From: an uncultured Shewanella sp.
GTDB taxonomy: Bacteria > Pseudomonadota > Gammaproteobacteria > Enterobacterales > Shewanellaceae
NCBI RefSeq assembly: GCF_947501225.1
Contig: NZ_CANMUW010000012.1
Span: 62,001 to 126,000 of the forward strand
Reading direction: 5' to 3'
DNA length: 64,000 bases
The notes under the pieces: model-generated
Databases searched by the model: none
Told to the model about the DNA's origin: nothing
The model's input: only the letters and a program-made list of their open reading frames with translations
Shown here: piece after piece, positions 17,725 to 26,891 of the stretch
Layout: every line of letters starts with the position of its first letter
Position numbering within the stretch: position 1 is the first letter of the stretch
Program-made: the position numbers and the translations under genes

Positions 17725-19062
17725 CTACATGTCACAAGGCTTAAGTGGCTTACGCAACTGAGCGCGCACATTATCCATACCCGAGTAGAACTCTTTCATC
17801 ATCAAAAGTCCCATCATCTTACCGTTATCTGTGACGATCAGATTATCGGGATCGGCCGGGTCATTCTTAATCGCGCCGATCACCTTCATCGAGGTCATCT
17901 CTTTAAACAGCGCCGTGTCTAAGTTTACGCCGAAGGTCTCGCGGAAATACTTACGGGAGAGACGACCGGAGAACATGCCCAGCAGGAAGCGATATTGCAT
18001 CACATCTTTCTTGCTGTAGTTCTTCTGCTGCTCGACACCCATCTTTCCTGCGGCAATATTTTCCTGATACTTTCGCAGCGAAAAGTTATTCACATAGAGG
18101 GTGTCATCCAGGAAGCTGAATGAGCCGGAACCAACACCTAAGTACTCATCATAATCGATGACATACTCATCGAAGCCTTCGTTGTTCGCCTTACCGAATG
18201 CCCAGGCGGAAAGCTGGTTATACTGTCCATTCAGGCTATTGAGGATCTGTCGATACTGGCGTGCCATATCACCTTGAGGGGCAGCCAGTTTCCCCTTCAC
18301 ACTCTTACGGGTCTGGTGAGTGATCATCAAGGGATAGGTCGTGATCTGACGAGGGTCGAGTTTCGATGCCATATCCAGGTCATATTGAATCACCTCATCG
18401 GTTTGTCCGCGGAAACCAAAGATCAGATCCACGTTAATGATCGGAAACAACTCCTTCGCCGCCATAATCTTATCGAAGGTCTGCTGACCCGAACCAAACT
18501 TCTCGATACGGTCGGTCATGGCCAGAATATCATCGTTAAAGCTCTGAACGCCGATAGACATGCGGTCCACTAACCCTTCGAGCTGTTTAAATTCAGGGCT
18601 ATCCAGATGTTGAGGATCCGATTCACAGGAGACCTCTTTAATGTTTGGAAACAGCGTCTTGGCATGCTCAATGGTACGGGCTAGCTCATCTTCAAGTACA
18701 GTTGTCGTGCCACCGCCTATATACATAGACTCGAAGTCATAACCCAGCGACTTAACCATATCCATCTCTTTTCTGAGCGAGATGAAATAGGCACGCGCCT
18801 TATCCTCTTTGAAGATAAAGCGATGAAAAGTACAGAATGAGCAGAGGGTATGACAGAAAGGAATATGGGCATAGAGCATATACTTCTTGCCTTCAACCGG
18901 TGCCGGCATCATGTCTGCAGACTGGGTATCCAGTCGTAGGTTCTTATCCACATAGAACTGCATCACCCGCTCCATAGAGCTCAGCATCCAGTTGGGCACA
19001 GTGATATCAGCCTCATAAGGTTTAATGATTTCACAACTGGCCGTTTGAATAATTGAAGACAT
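17725..19062 (-). CDS. HemN-like (coproporphyrinogen III oxidase family) radical SAM protein
   Basis: 445-residue radical SAM protein. The cluster motif HIPFCHTLCSFCTFHR places cysteines at about 70, 74 and 77 (CxxxCxxC). SMYIGGGTTTVLEDEL is the SAM-binding GGGTxT segment. SIGVQSFNDDILAMTDR and VDLIFGFRGQTDEVIQYDL are typical of the HemN/HemW group. HemN oxidases carry CxYC in the motif; here it is CSFC, so true coproporphyrinogen oxidase activity is not assured. Relatives include heme chaperones and heme-degrading HutW-type enzymes. ATG 19062 follows AGGAATCTTT. It lies next to the fdh locus but behind terminators. Confidence 0.85.
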   Translation of the reverse strand: MSSIIQTASCEIIKPYEADITVPNWMLSSMERVMQFYVDKNLRLDTQSADMMPAPVEGKKYMLYAHIPFCHTLCSFCTFHRFIFKEDKARAYFISLRKEMDMVKSLGYDFESMYIGGGTTTVLEDELARTIEHAKTLFPNIKEVSCESDPQHLDSPEFKQLEGLVDRMSIGVQSFNDDILAMTDRIEKFGSGQQTFDKIMAAKELFPIINVDLIFGFRGQTDEVIQYDLDMASKLDPRQITTYPLMITHQTRKSVKGKLAAPQGDMARQYRQILNSLNGQYNQLSAWAFGKANNEGFDEYVIDYDEYLGVGSGSFSFLDDTLYVNNFSLRKYQENIAAGKMGVEQQKNYSKKDVMQYRFLLGMFSGRLSRKYFRETFGVNLDTALFKEMTSMKVIGAIKNDPADPDNLIVTDNGKMMGLLMMKEFYSGMDNVRAQLRKPLKPCDM

Positions 19063-19320
19063 AAAGATTCCTACCTGAGCCATCTGCGACAGCGTCAGAA
19101 AATTGAAGAAGAACGCTCTAAATTTACGAATGATATCCGGTAAACAAAAACACCACTTTGAGGCTTAAAAGTATCATTTGAGCAGTTTCCAAAACGTGAA
19201 CTGGTTATAAGTTACTGCCACCTAACAAGGAAATCTACAGAATTTTGTTAAGCAAGTCATGTTTTAACGATCAATGAAACTGAGAGCTTGAAAACTATCC
19301 TGGCTTAAAATATTGGCGGC

Positions 19321-19368
19321 AAAAACAGCCCCTGTACGGGGAGGTGCTTCCCCTAGTGACAAGGGCTG
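19321..19368 (-). terminator. Compound hairpin with T-run, second terminator after fdh operon 1
   Basis: On the minus strand CAGCCC (19363-19368) pairs with GGGCTG (19326-19331), enclosing an inner stem GGGGA/TCCCC (19338-19353), and ends in five T. It lies in the 385-bp gap between fdhC and the HemN-like gene, 18 bp beyond the first terminator. No gene is visible in this gap; 19063-19320 shows AT-rich sequence likely to hold the promoter of the HemN-like gene. Confidence 0.55.
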
Positions 19369-19385
19369 CAAGCCTGTAGCTGATA

Positions 19386-19422
19386 CAAAAACACCCCGTC
19401 AGTTACCCTGCGAGGTGTTTTA
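19386..19422 (-). terminator. Terminator downstream of fdh operon 1
   Basis: Minus-strand stem AAAACACCTCG with CGGGGTGTTTT (one mismatch) closed by a 12-base loop and followed by a T-run, 26 bp after the stop of the cytochrome b subunit gene. Confidence 0.8.
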
Positions 19423-19448
19423 CTTACTGCTCAGCTCATAGCTAAAGC

Positions 19449-20435
19449 CTACTCTTTATACTTAAGCGTTCCGTTTTCTTTGATCTCATCGAACCAAAGA
19501 TTATGGTGCTGGCTTGCCCAGGTCTCATCACAGTATCCGGAGACCATACATTCCATACCACCTTCAGACATAACCGTTGCCATAAAGATATGGACGATTG
19601 AGAAAGCGGTAATGATGATGGCACTGACAGAGTGAAGCACAAGCGCAATCAGACTCAGTGTACGGCTAGGCTCGAACAAGTTCGGGAATAGCAGCAACAT
19701 GCCAGACGCTGAGATAACCAGACCGAATATTGCGAAGGCCCAGAACCAGAGTTTTTCACCGGCGTTAGCAAAGCCGGCATCCGGGTGCTTGCCCTTGAAT
19801 GGACCGAAGTTGATGTAACCACCAACCACCATCATCCATTTAAGGTCATACATCTTAGGTAACTGGTTTTTAGCCCAAAGCGTCGACATCAGTGCCCAAC
19901 CCAACATGAATGGGATAGCCATGAAGTCATGCACCTGCTTAGCGCCATAGACAAAACCTGCCCACAAGCCTTCACCAATGTATGGCTGGAGGAAGAAACG
20001 TCCCGCAAGCAGTGTCAGACCGGTCAGAATCAATAACAGGCAAGGAATCGCACCTAACCAGTGAATCGATACATCAAATTTAGACCAGCGATAAACCAAC
20101 TTGCCTGAGAAACCGCCGTGAAGTTTAGAGATACCATTCACTTTGATAAACAGGACGAAGATGATGATCATACCAAATAACGCAGCCGCTAATGCCGGCG
20201 CTAACAGATCGCTACGAAGCTCTAACACTCGCAGGTCATAGGTATTGATCGGTTGATTGTGGAACTCACCGTGAGAGGTAGTTACACCTGTAGCACCCGC
20301 TTTTAACTGAGACCAGATCTGGCCGTCTGTTGCGACAGGCTGCTCTGCTCCCTGTGAAGAGCCAGCTTGAGCCAGGCCGATAGCACTGAAGATCAGTACT
20401 AAGGCTAAGCCAATCTGTTTGAACCAATTGTTCAT
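19449..20435 (-). CDS. Formate dehydrogenase cytochrome b556 subunit (copy 1)
   Basis: 328-residue inner-membrane di-heme cytochrome b subunit (FdnI/FdoI/FdhC type) that takes electrons from the Fe-S subunit to quinone. A signal-like N-terminus (MNNWFKQIGLALVLIFSAIGLAQA) and a periplasmic segment precede four or more helices. Histidines in FDVSIHWLGAIPCLLLILTG (part SIHWLGAIPC), KQVHDFMAIPFMLG, LVLHSVSAIIITAFSIVHIF are likely heme ligands. KHPDAGFANAGEKLWFW is the typical cytoplasmic loop. The C-terminal tail CDETWASQHHNLWFDEIKEN is rich in His and acidic residues. Longer than E. coli FdnI because of the N-terminal extension. Last gene of the operon. Confidence 0.93.
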   Translation of the reverse strand: MNNWFKQIGLALVLIFSAIGLAQAGSSQGAEQPVATDGQIWSQLKAGATGVTTSHGEFHNQPINTYDLRVLELRSDLLAPALAAALFGMIIIFVLFIKVNGISKLHGGFSGKLVYRWSKFDVSIHWLGAIPCLLLILTGLTLLAGRFFLQPYIGEGLWAGFVYGAKQVHDFMAIPFMLGWALMSTLWAKNQLPKMYDLKWMMVVGGYINFGPFKGKHPDAGFANAGEKLWFWAFAIFGLVISASGMLLLFPNLFEPSRTLSLIALVLHSVSAIIITAFSIVHIFMATVMSEGGMECMVSGYCDETWASQHHNLWFDEIKENGTLKYKE

Positions 20436-20502
20436 ATTACATCCTTATCTTCCACACCATGTCTCCATGGTGTGGATTTATGGGCTGAATACAGACTAGG
20501 GA

Positions 20503-21072
20503 TTAACCCCAGATTGCATTTTTAGAGCCACGGTATGCAACACGCTCACGGAAGATTGACGAGATAATCTCAGCATCACCCGCAAGTAACGACTTAGTCG
20601 CACACAGCTCAGCACACATTGGAAGCTTACCTTCAGCGATACGGTTTGAACCGTACTTCTGACGCTCTGCATCTGAATGGTTCTCTTCAGGACCACCGGC
20701 ACAGAAAGTACACTTATCCATCTTGCCACGGCTGCCGAATGCGCCCTTCTTAGGGAACTGAGGCGCACCGAACGGGCATGCGTACAGGCAGTATCCACAA
20801 CCGATACAGGTATCTTTGTTGTGTAGCGTTAAACCATCTTCAGTCTTGTAGAAACAGTTTGCCGGGCAAACGGCCTGACAAGGCGCATCGGTACAGTGCA
20901 TACACGCCACTGAGATAGATGCTTCACCGGGTTGACCATCATTGATAGTCACCACGCGGCGACGCTGAATGCCCCATTCCAGAGCTGAGTCGTTTTCGTT
21001 CTTACAAGCGGTGACACAACCATTACACTCGATGCAGCGCTTGGTATCACACAAAAATTTCATTGTAGCCAT
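20503..21072 (-). CDS. Formate dehydrogenase iron-sulfur subunit (copy 1)
   Basis: 189-residue 4x[4Fe-4S] electron-transfer subunit, linking the catalytic subunit with cytochrome b. Cysteine clusters in order: CDTKRCIECNGCVTACKNEN, CMHCTDAPCQAVCPANCF, CIGCGYCLYACPFGAPQFP, and CTFCAGGPEENHSD with MCAELCATKSL completing the interleaved sites. The N-terminus has no Tat signal of its own, so it is presumably carried across with the catalytic subunit. Almost identical to copy 2 (26274-26864); differences cluster at the C-terminus. AGGAGAAATGCCATT provides the ribosome site. Confidence 0.95.
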   Translation of the reverse strand: MATMKFLCDTKRCIECNGCVTACKNENDSALEWGIQRRRVVTINDGQPGEASISVACMHCTDAPCQAVCPANCFYKTEDGLTLHNKDTCIGCGYCLYACPFGAPQFPKKGAFGSRGKMDKCTFCAGGPEENHSDAERQKYGSNRIAEGKLPMCAELCATKSLLAGDAEIISSIFRERVAYRGSKNAIWG

Positions 21073-21100
21073 AATGGCATTTCTCCTAGCTTATCTGCAC

Positions 21101-23956
21101 TTACGCTTTTTCAATCTGACAAAGCGACGACTTGGTTTCCTGCATCTGAGTCACAGGGTCATAACCATAAGTCAATGCAGTGTTCGCTGACTCACCAATA
21201 ACATAAGGCACCGTACCTTCCGGATAGTTTGGTGCAAGGCTTTCACCGTGCATCTCACCCGCGAAGTGATATGGCATCCAGGTAACACCTGGCTTAACAC
21301 GAGGTGTTACCATCGCCTTAATCTTGATCCGGCCACCTTCGGCGCCTTCCAACCACACAGTGTCACCATCGCGAATAGCGCGATCGGCGGCATCGGCCGG
21401 GTTGATCTCAACAAACATCTCTTGTTGAAGCTCTGCAAGCCAAGGGTTAGAACGAGACTCTTCACCACCACCTTCATACTCAACCAGACGACCCGAGGTC
21501 AATGCCAGCGGATACTGAGCTGTCGTGTCTTTCTCCTGGATCGACTTGTACAGCGTCGGCAGACGGTGAACTTGCATGTCATCATAAGTTGGATACTTAG
21601 ATACAAGATCACGGCGTGTCGTGTAAAGCGGCTCACGGTGAACCGGAACTTGATCCGGGAAGGTCCAAACGATACAACGCGCCTTAGCGTTACCATAAGG
21701 GATACAACCGTGCTTCATAGCGACACGCTGAATACCACCGGAAAGGTCGGTCTTCCAGTTCTTGCCATCGGCTTCGGCTTTCTCGGTTGCAGTCAGATCA
21801 TCCCACCAGCCAAGTTGCTTAAGCATCTCAGAGGTGAATTCAGGGTAACCGTCCTGGATCTCAGCACCTTTAGAGAAGCTGCCTTCGGCAAGCAGGTTCT
21901 TACCTTTATACTCAACACCGTAACGGGCACGGAAGTTACCACCGCCCTCAAGCACATGCTTGTGTGTGTTATAAAGGATCTGAGTACCCGGGTGCTTCTG
22001 CTCCGGTGTCCCCCAACAAGGCCAAGGCAGACCGTAAGTATCACCCTTCGCAGGACCGCCTTCCGCTTCAAGCGTCTTGTTGCTGAAGGTACCCCAGTTT
22101 TGAGTGTGCAGTTTCAGACGCTCAGGGCTTTGACCCGACATACCGATGGTCCACATACCGCGGTTGATCTCGCGAGTAATGTCTTCGATTACCAGAATGT
22201 CATTGGCATCTTTAGCGATACGCTTAGTGTATTCGTCGGCGAAGCCAAGCTTCTGAGACAGACGGTACATGATCTCAAGGTCAGTCTTAGACTCGAACAG
22301 AGGCTCGATAACCTTTTCACGCCACTGTTGGCTACGACCCGAGTTAGATACTGAACCTTCAGTCTCGAACTGAGTTGCCGCAGGAAGCAGGTAAACGCCG
22401 TTTTGACGACGGTGCATTACACCCGCCATAGTTGGGAATGGATCCACAACAACCACAGTATCCATCTTGTCCAGTGCGTCACGAACTTCACGTTGACGAG
22501 TCTCGGTGTTCACCGATTGTCCCCAGAAGAACGCCATGCGAACACGATCTTTCTGCGCCAGCTTCTCAGGTGTTTCTAACACACCATCATGCCAGCGGGA
22601 ACATGGAATACCAGGCGTGTTCATAGGAATGCGGCCAAGGTATGAGTTCTGGTCGAAACGACCCTTCACCCAATCAAAGTCAAGATCCCATACGTGAGAC
22701 CAGTGCTTCCATGAACCGGTCTTAAGACCGTAGTAGCCAGGCAGTGTATCGAATAGCAGACCTAAATCGGTTGCACCCTGTACGTTATCGTGGCCACGGA
22801 AGATGTTAGTACCACCACCCTTAACACCCATGTTACCCAGCGCAAGCTGAAGGATACAGTAGGCACGAGTGTTAGCGTTACCAACGTGGTGCTGAGTACC
22901 ACCCATACACCAAACTACGGTGCCGGGACGATTTTCAGCCATAAGCTTAGCCGCTTGATAGACTTGCTCTTCGCTTACGCCGGTAACATGCTCAACTTCT
23001 TTTGGTGGGAACTTCTTCACTTCTTCGCGAATAGTGTCCATCTCGAACACACGCTCTTTGATGAACGTCTTGTCTTCCCAACCATTTTCGAAGATATGCC
23101 AAAGCATACCGTAGATGAACGGAATATCGGTACCCGGACGCAGTGCACAGTGAAGATCAGAGTGAGCTGCAGTACGAGAGAAACGGGGATCGACAACGAT
23201 AACCTTAGCGTTGTTCTTCTCTTTCGCCAACAAGATATGCTGCATAGCAACAGGATGCGCTTCGGCCGGGTTTGACCCGATGAAGAAGATTGCATTTGCA
23301 TTCTGAATATCGTTGAAAGAGTTGGTTTGCGCACCGTAGCCCCAAGTGTTAGCAACACCGGCTACCGTGGTAGAGTGACAGATACGTGCTGAGTGGTCGA
23401 CGTTGTTTGTGCCCCACATAGCCGCAAATTTACGATACATGTAGCAGCCTTCGTTCGAGAACTTAGCACTACCCATAAAGTAAAGTGAATCAGGACCTGA
23501 CTCTTTACGGATATTCAGCATCTGGTCACCGACTTCGTTGAAAGCCTGCTCCCAGGAGAGTTTCTTCCACTTGCCATCGACAAGCTTCATTGGGTACTTA
23601 AGACGCTTCTCGCCGTGACCATGTTCACGCAGTGCAGCACCCTTAGCACAGTGTCCGCCGCTGTTGAACGGGTGATCGAATGCTGGCTCCTGGCCTGTCC
23701 AAACGCCATTTTGTACTTCGGCATATAGACCACAACCTACGGCACACGCACTACATACGGTACGCTTGATCTCGATTGGTGCATTGTGAGGAATATCTTT
23801 GGCTTCAGCACGACGCATCATGCCTGTACCCAAAAGTGAAGCTGCCGCAATACCACCGGTAGTGATACCTGCATGCTTCATAAACTGACGACGGCTGATC
23901 CCTAAAGATTTTTTCTCTACTTTAGGTGCCTCGTTGGATTTGCGAGTTAATTGCAT
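21101..23956 (-). CDS. Formate dehydrogenase catalytic subunit, Cys type (copy 1)
   Basis: 951-residue molybdo-bis-MGD formate dehydrogenase, exported by Tat: twin-arginine SRRQFMKHAG at residues 21-30. The [4Fe-4S] site is CSACAVGC (Cys68, 71, 75) with Cys103 in GGHCAKGA. The molybdenum ligand region NVDHSARICHSTTVAG has Cys193 where many enzymes have selenocysteine, so no SECIS is needed. Further signatures: GSNPAEAHPVAMQHIL, WCMGGTQHHVGNANTRAYC, VVVVDPFPTMAGVMH and C-terminal SGRLVEYEGGGEESRSNPW. Expected periplasm-facing, oxidising formate into the quinone pool. Operon order is small Tat protein, this gene, Fe-S, cytochrome b. About 80 percent alike by eye to copy 2. Confidence 0.96.
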   Translation of the reverse strand: MQLTRKSNEAPKVEKKSLGISRRQFMKHAGITTGGIAAASLLGTGMMRRAEAKDIPHNAPIEIKRTVCSACAVGCGLYAEVQNGVWTGQEPAFDHPFNSGGHCAKGAALREHGHGEKRLKYPMKLVDGKWKKLSWEQAFNEVGDQMLNIRKESGPDSLYFMGSAKFSNEGCYMYRKFAAMWGTNNVDHSARICHSTTVAGVANTWGYGAQTNSFNDIQNANAIFFIGSNPAEAHPVAMQHILLAKEKNNAKVIVVDPRFSRTAAHSDLHCALRPGTDIPFIYGMLWHIFENGWEDKTFIKERVFEMDTIREEVKKFPPKEVEHVTGVSEEQVYQAAKLMAENRPGTVVWCMGGTQHHVGNANTRAYCILQLALGNMGVKGGGTNIFRGHDNVQGATDLGLLFDTLPGYYGLKTGSWKHWSHVWDLDFDWVKGRFDQNSYLGRIPMNTPGIPCSRWHDGVLETPEKLAQKDRVRMAFFWGQSVNTETRQREVRDALDKMDTVVVVDPFPTMAGVMHRRQNGVYLLPAATQFETEGSVSNSGRSQQWREKVIEPLFESKTDLEIMYRLSQKLGFADEYTKRIAKDANDILVIEDITREINRGMWTIGMSGQSPERLKLHTQNWGTFSNKTLEAEGGPAKGDTYGLPWPCWGTPEQKHPGTQILYNTHKHVLEGGGNFRARYGVEYKGKNLLAEGSFSKGAEIQDGYPEFTSEMLKQLGWWDDLTATEKAEADGKNWKTDLSGGIQRVAMKHGCIPYGNAKARCIVWTFPDQVPVHREPLYTTRRDLVSKYPTYDDMQVHRLPTLYKSIQEKDTTAQYPLALTSGRLVEYEGGGEESRSNPWLAELQQEMFVEINPADAADRAIRDGDTVWLEGAEGGRIKIKAMVTPRVKPGVTWMPYHFAGEMHGESLAPNYPEGTVPYVIGESANTALTYGYDPVTQMQETKSSLCQIEKA

Positions 23957-23974
23957 CGCTCGAATTCTCCTAAT

Positions 23975-24172
23975 TTAGCTACGCAAGCTATTGTAATAAC
24001 TGCGGATATGGGCAGTTTCATGGTAGCCATCGGCACGCTTAGTGCTTACATTGCTTTCTGTTGCTTGAGCGGCACTTACACCAGTTGCAGCAAGGGCGAC
24101 GCTCGCCGTACCACCAACCGTTAGCGCTTTCAGCAAAGATCTGCGATTCAGATCAGGCTGTTGCTTCTTCAT
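23975..24172 (-). CDS. Small twin-arginine leader protein of the fdh locus (FdhX-like, copy 1)
   Basis: 65-residue protein with twin-arginine leader LNRRSLLKALTVGGTASVALAATG and a short tail ADGYHETAHIRSYYNSLRS (leader quoted in parts LNRRSLLKALTVGG and TASVALAATG). ATG 24172 follows CGGAGACATA. Such proteins head many proteobacterial fdh operons ('formate dehydrogenase region TAT target'), but their role is not established. Copy 2 at 29838 shares the tail DGYxETxHIRSYYxSLR, which implies that the mature tail and not only the leader is under selection. It precedes fdhA by 18 bp. Confidence 0.88.
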   Translation of the reverse strand: MKKQQPDLNRRSLLKALTVGGTASVALAATGVSAAQATESNVSTKRADGYHETAHIRSYYNSLRS

Positions 24173-24640
24173 TATGTCTCCGGGTATCAAGGGGAACTCC
24201 CCTGTTTGTTATATTTGGGTGCATTTGACTGAGATGGACAAAATAGACAAGCTCCCCCTGAAGTTAAGAAAAAGTAACAACCACTTAAGGACTCTTGTTT
24301 ATGTTGAGCAACCAGCAAAACACGAGCGCAATATAGAACAAAAAGTGAAGAGAAAAACTTGATCTGACTCCGGTTAGATATATCAAAGAATCTAAAACCG
24401 ACCTAAAGTGTTAACTCAATCATGCTTTGGAAATCCGTTCATTTTTTTTGCATAATCCTGCAATAAAATCCAGACTACACTTGTTGCAGACTTGTACGCC
24501 AAGATGTTAATAATTAATAGGAATAGCAATTACAAATGGTTTTCAACATCTGAATTTCGAGGGGAGAACCGTAACGAAATATGACTAAATATTTAACATA
24601 AAAACTGCAAATCTGAAGGTTAAATGGAGGGTTTTCAGGT

Positions 24641-24724
<84 letters not shown>

Positions 24725-24838
24725 GATGATAAAAAAGAATAACAAGCAACAACAGCCTCTATAAAAGATATCGGCTAAGGCTTTGCGCTTTCTTACGGCT
24801 TATGACTAACAGCTTATGACTAGCTGCAGCTTGAAACA

Positions 24839-24861
24839 TTCGCGGCTAAAGCCGCTCCTAC
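24839..24861. repeat. REP-like palindrome (copy 1)
   Basis: Core CGCGGCTAAAGCCGCTCC preceded by TT and followed by TAC. The stem CGGCT/AGCCG has an AA loop. Three further copies occur at 43796, 46331 and 49862, all followed by CTAC, all in the same orientation and all in gene borders. Confidence 0.85.
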
Positions 24862-25118
24862 ACCAGCGAGCAGACACAACCCCCTTCCTTCTACTTCCAT
24901 GTAGATCAGGGATAGCTCTCCTCGATAAGAGTATCTGACCTCCAGGGACGGAGGGAATGGCAAATATTGTAGGGAACAATATTGCCCATGGACTGTGGCA
25001 TAAGTGTTCTGACTACCAAGGAGGGCGGAAATACCAATACATGTATGGAACATTTATGGCCGGACACAAATCCCTTCCTTCTACTTCCATGTAGATCAGG
25101 GATAAGTATATCCATATA

Positions 25119-25155
25119 CAAAAACGCCCCGGCTTATTCGGCCGAGGCGCTTTTT
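25119..25155 (-). terminator. Terminator downstream of fdh operon 2
   Basis: Minus-strand stem CGCCTCGGC and GCCGGGGCG (one G-U pair) around CGAATAA, followed by a run of T. It lies about 50 bp beyond the stop of the cytochrome b gene of copy 2. Confidence 0.85.
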
Positions 25156-25205
25156 ACTTATGACTTACAGCTTAAGACTTATAGCTCGTAGCTCGAAACT
25201 AAAAA

Positions 25206-26213
25206 CTAGTCTTTGTACTCTAAAGTACCGTTAGCCTTGATCTCGTCATACCAAAGGTTGTGGTGTTGCACCGCCCAGTTCTCATCACAGTAACCGGACT
25301 TCATACACTCCATACCGCCTTCACTCAATACTGTCGCCATCCAGATATGAACGATAGTAAATGCGATGATGATGATGGCACTGATCGCATGAATTAACAG
25401 GGCTGCAAATGATGCTTCACGAGGAAGATCTAAGCCGGGCAGAACTAACATCATGCCCGATACACTGATAAACAGACCGAACACGGTCAGTGTCCAGAAC
25501 CACATCTTTTCACCCGCATTAGCGAAACCGCTATCGGGATGCTTACCCTTGAACGGGCCGAAGTTTATGTAACCACCAACAACCAGGAACCACTTAAGGT
25601 CATACATCTTAAATGTCTGCAGAGGCATCCATTTAACGACACATAAGATCCAGGATATGATAAACACAGGGCCCACATAATCATGGATAGCCTTACTACC
25701 ATAGATCAGTCCGGCCCACACTCCTTCACCCACGTAAGGTTGCAGAATATGTTTACCCAGCATGATGTTGATACCGGTGAATATCAGCCCCAGACATGAG
25801 ATAGCTAATACCCAGTGGATCCACAGATCGGCCTTAGACCAACGCAATACCATCTTGCCTGAGTACCCCTTACTTAACTTAGAGGGACCATTAACAAAAT
25901 AGAAAACGATGAAAGCACCAAATACGCCTAATACCGCCAGGCCCATAGCAGGAGTGAGATATTTATTCTTTATCTCAGTTCCCTCAATGGCCGATACGTT
26001 TATCAGCACGCCACTTTCAACGCCCTGCTTGGTGGTATAGCCTGAGTCGCCGGATTGCACAGCGCGCCATAGGTCGGCATCGTTGGTATTAGCCATCTGC
26101 TGACTGGTCTGGTCATCTACGGCAAGCGCAGATGTACTCAAGCCTAAGCCCAAAGTTAAAACAAGAGGTAAAACCAGCAAAGCAAACAGGCCACGCAGTG
26201 ATTTTAATAACAT
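25206..26213 (-). CDS. Formate dehydrogenase cytochrome b556 subunit (copy 2)
   Basis: 335-residue membrane di-heme cytochrome b, orthologous in layout to copy 1. Signal-like N-terminus (LRGLFALLVLPLVLTLGLGL), a periplasmic segment, then helices with LWIHWVLAISCLGLIFTG, KAIHDYVGPVFIISWIL and LLIHAISAIIIIAFTIVHIW, whose histidines should bind the hemes. Shared loop KHPDSGFANAGEKMWFW and tail CDENWAVQHHNLWYDEIKAN. The ATG at 26213 follows AGGAGTGACT; a GTG two codons upstream is open but less likely. The N-terminal third differs most from copy 1. Confidence 0.93.
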   Translation of the reverse strand: MLLKSLRGLFALLVLPLVLTLGLGLSTSALAVDDQTSQQMANTNDADLWRAVQSGDSGYTTKQGVESGVLINVSAIEGTEIKNKYLTPAMGLAVLGVFGAFIVFYFVNGPSKLSKGYSGKMVLRWSKADLWIHWVLAISCLGLIFTGINIMLGKHILQPYVGEGVWAGLIYGSKAIHDYVGPVFIISWILCVVKWMPLQTFKMYDLKWFLVVGGYINFGPFKGKHPDSGFANAGEKMWFWTLTVFGLFISVSGMMLVLPGLDLPREASFAALLIHAISAIIIIAFTIVHIWMATVLSEGGMECMKSGYCDENWAVQHHNLWYDEIKANGTLEYKD

Positions 26214-26273
26214 AGTCACTCCTTTATCGGACTAATAACAGGGCTGTGAACTGAGTTCACAGCCCTATCTGTC

Positions 26274-26864
26274 CTACGCGCCTGTCTTAGGGGTATAACC
26301 CCATATAGCATTTGGATTACCACGTGCAGCGATACGCTCACGATAGATGCTGGAAACGACATCCGCATCACCCGCTAACAGCGACTTAGTTGCACAAAGC
26401 TCTGCACACATAGGCAACTTACCTTCGGCCAGACGGTTTGCACCATACTTCTGACGCTCGGCATCTGAATGAGTCTCTTCCGGGCCACCGGCACAGAAAG
26501 TACACTTATCCATCTTGCCACGGCTACCAAACGCTCCCTTCTTAGGGAACTGAGGTGCGCCGAACGGGCAGGCGTATAGACAGTAACCACAACCGATACA
26601 GGTATCTTTGTTGTGTAGTGTTAGGCCGTCTTCTGTCTTGTAGAAACAGTTTGCCGGACAAACTGCCTGACAAGGTGCGTCGGTACAGTGCATACATGCC
26701 ACTGAGATAGACGCTTCACCAGGCTCACCATCGTTAATTGTCACTACGCGGCGACGTTGAATACCCCACTCGAGAGCGGAATCGTTTTCGTTCTTACAAG
26801 CTGTGACGCAACCGTTACACTCGATGCAGCGTTTGGTGTCACACAAAAATTTCATGACTGCCAT
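26274..26864 (-). CDS. Formate dehydrogenase iron-sulfur subunit (copy 2)
   Basis: 196-residue 4x[4Fe-4S] subunit. The cysteine clusters CDTKRCIECNGCVTACKNEN, CMHCTDAPCQAVCPANCF and CIGCGYCLYACPFGAPQF are identical to copy 1. It has seven extra C-terminal residues (GYTPKTGA end) relative to copy 1. The near-identity of this subunit, against more divergent catalytic and cytochrome subunits, suggests either strong constraint or gene conversion between operons. Confidence 0.95.
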   Translation of the reverse strand: MAVMKFLCDTKRCIECNGCVTACKNENDSALEWGIQRRRVVTINDGEPGEASISVACMHCTDAPCQAVCPANCFYKTEDGLTLHNKDTCIGCGYCLYACPFGAPQFPKKGAFGSRGKMDKCTFCAGGPEETHSDAERQKYGANRLAEGKLPMCAELCATKSLLAGDADVVSSIYRERIAARGNPNAIWGYTPKTGA

Positions 26865-26891
26865 AATGGCTTATCTCCTCATCAAGTTCAG

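Noticed and set aside
19321..19368. Independent small RNA gene
   Set aside because: The folded element is better explained as a compound terminator on the minus strand; no promoter is seen for it.
21248..22354. Long plus-strand open frames inside fdhA (for example 368 codons) and similar ones in copy 2
   Set aside because: They are antisense shadows of the Cys-type FdhA genes, as shown by the strong family signatures on the minus strand.
23300..23400. Selenocysteine UGA and SECIS in fdhA
   Set aside because: Both catalytic subunits have an in-frame Cys codon at the Mo site (ICHS); no in-frame TGA is read.
24820..25191. Short open frames in the fdh intergenic region
   Set aside because: They run through REP and direct repeats in several frames with no coding character.
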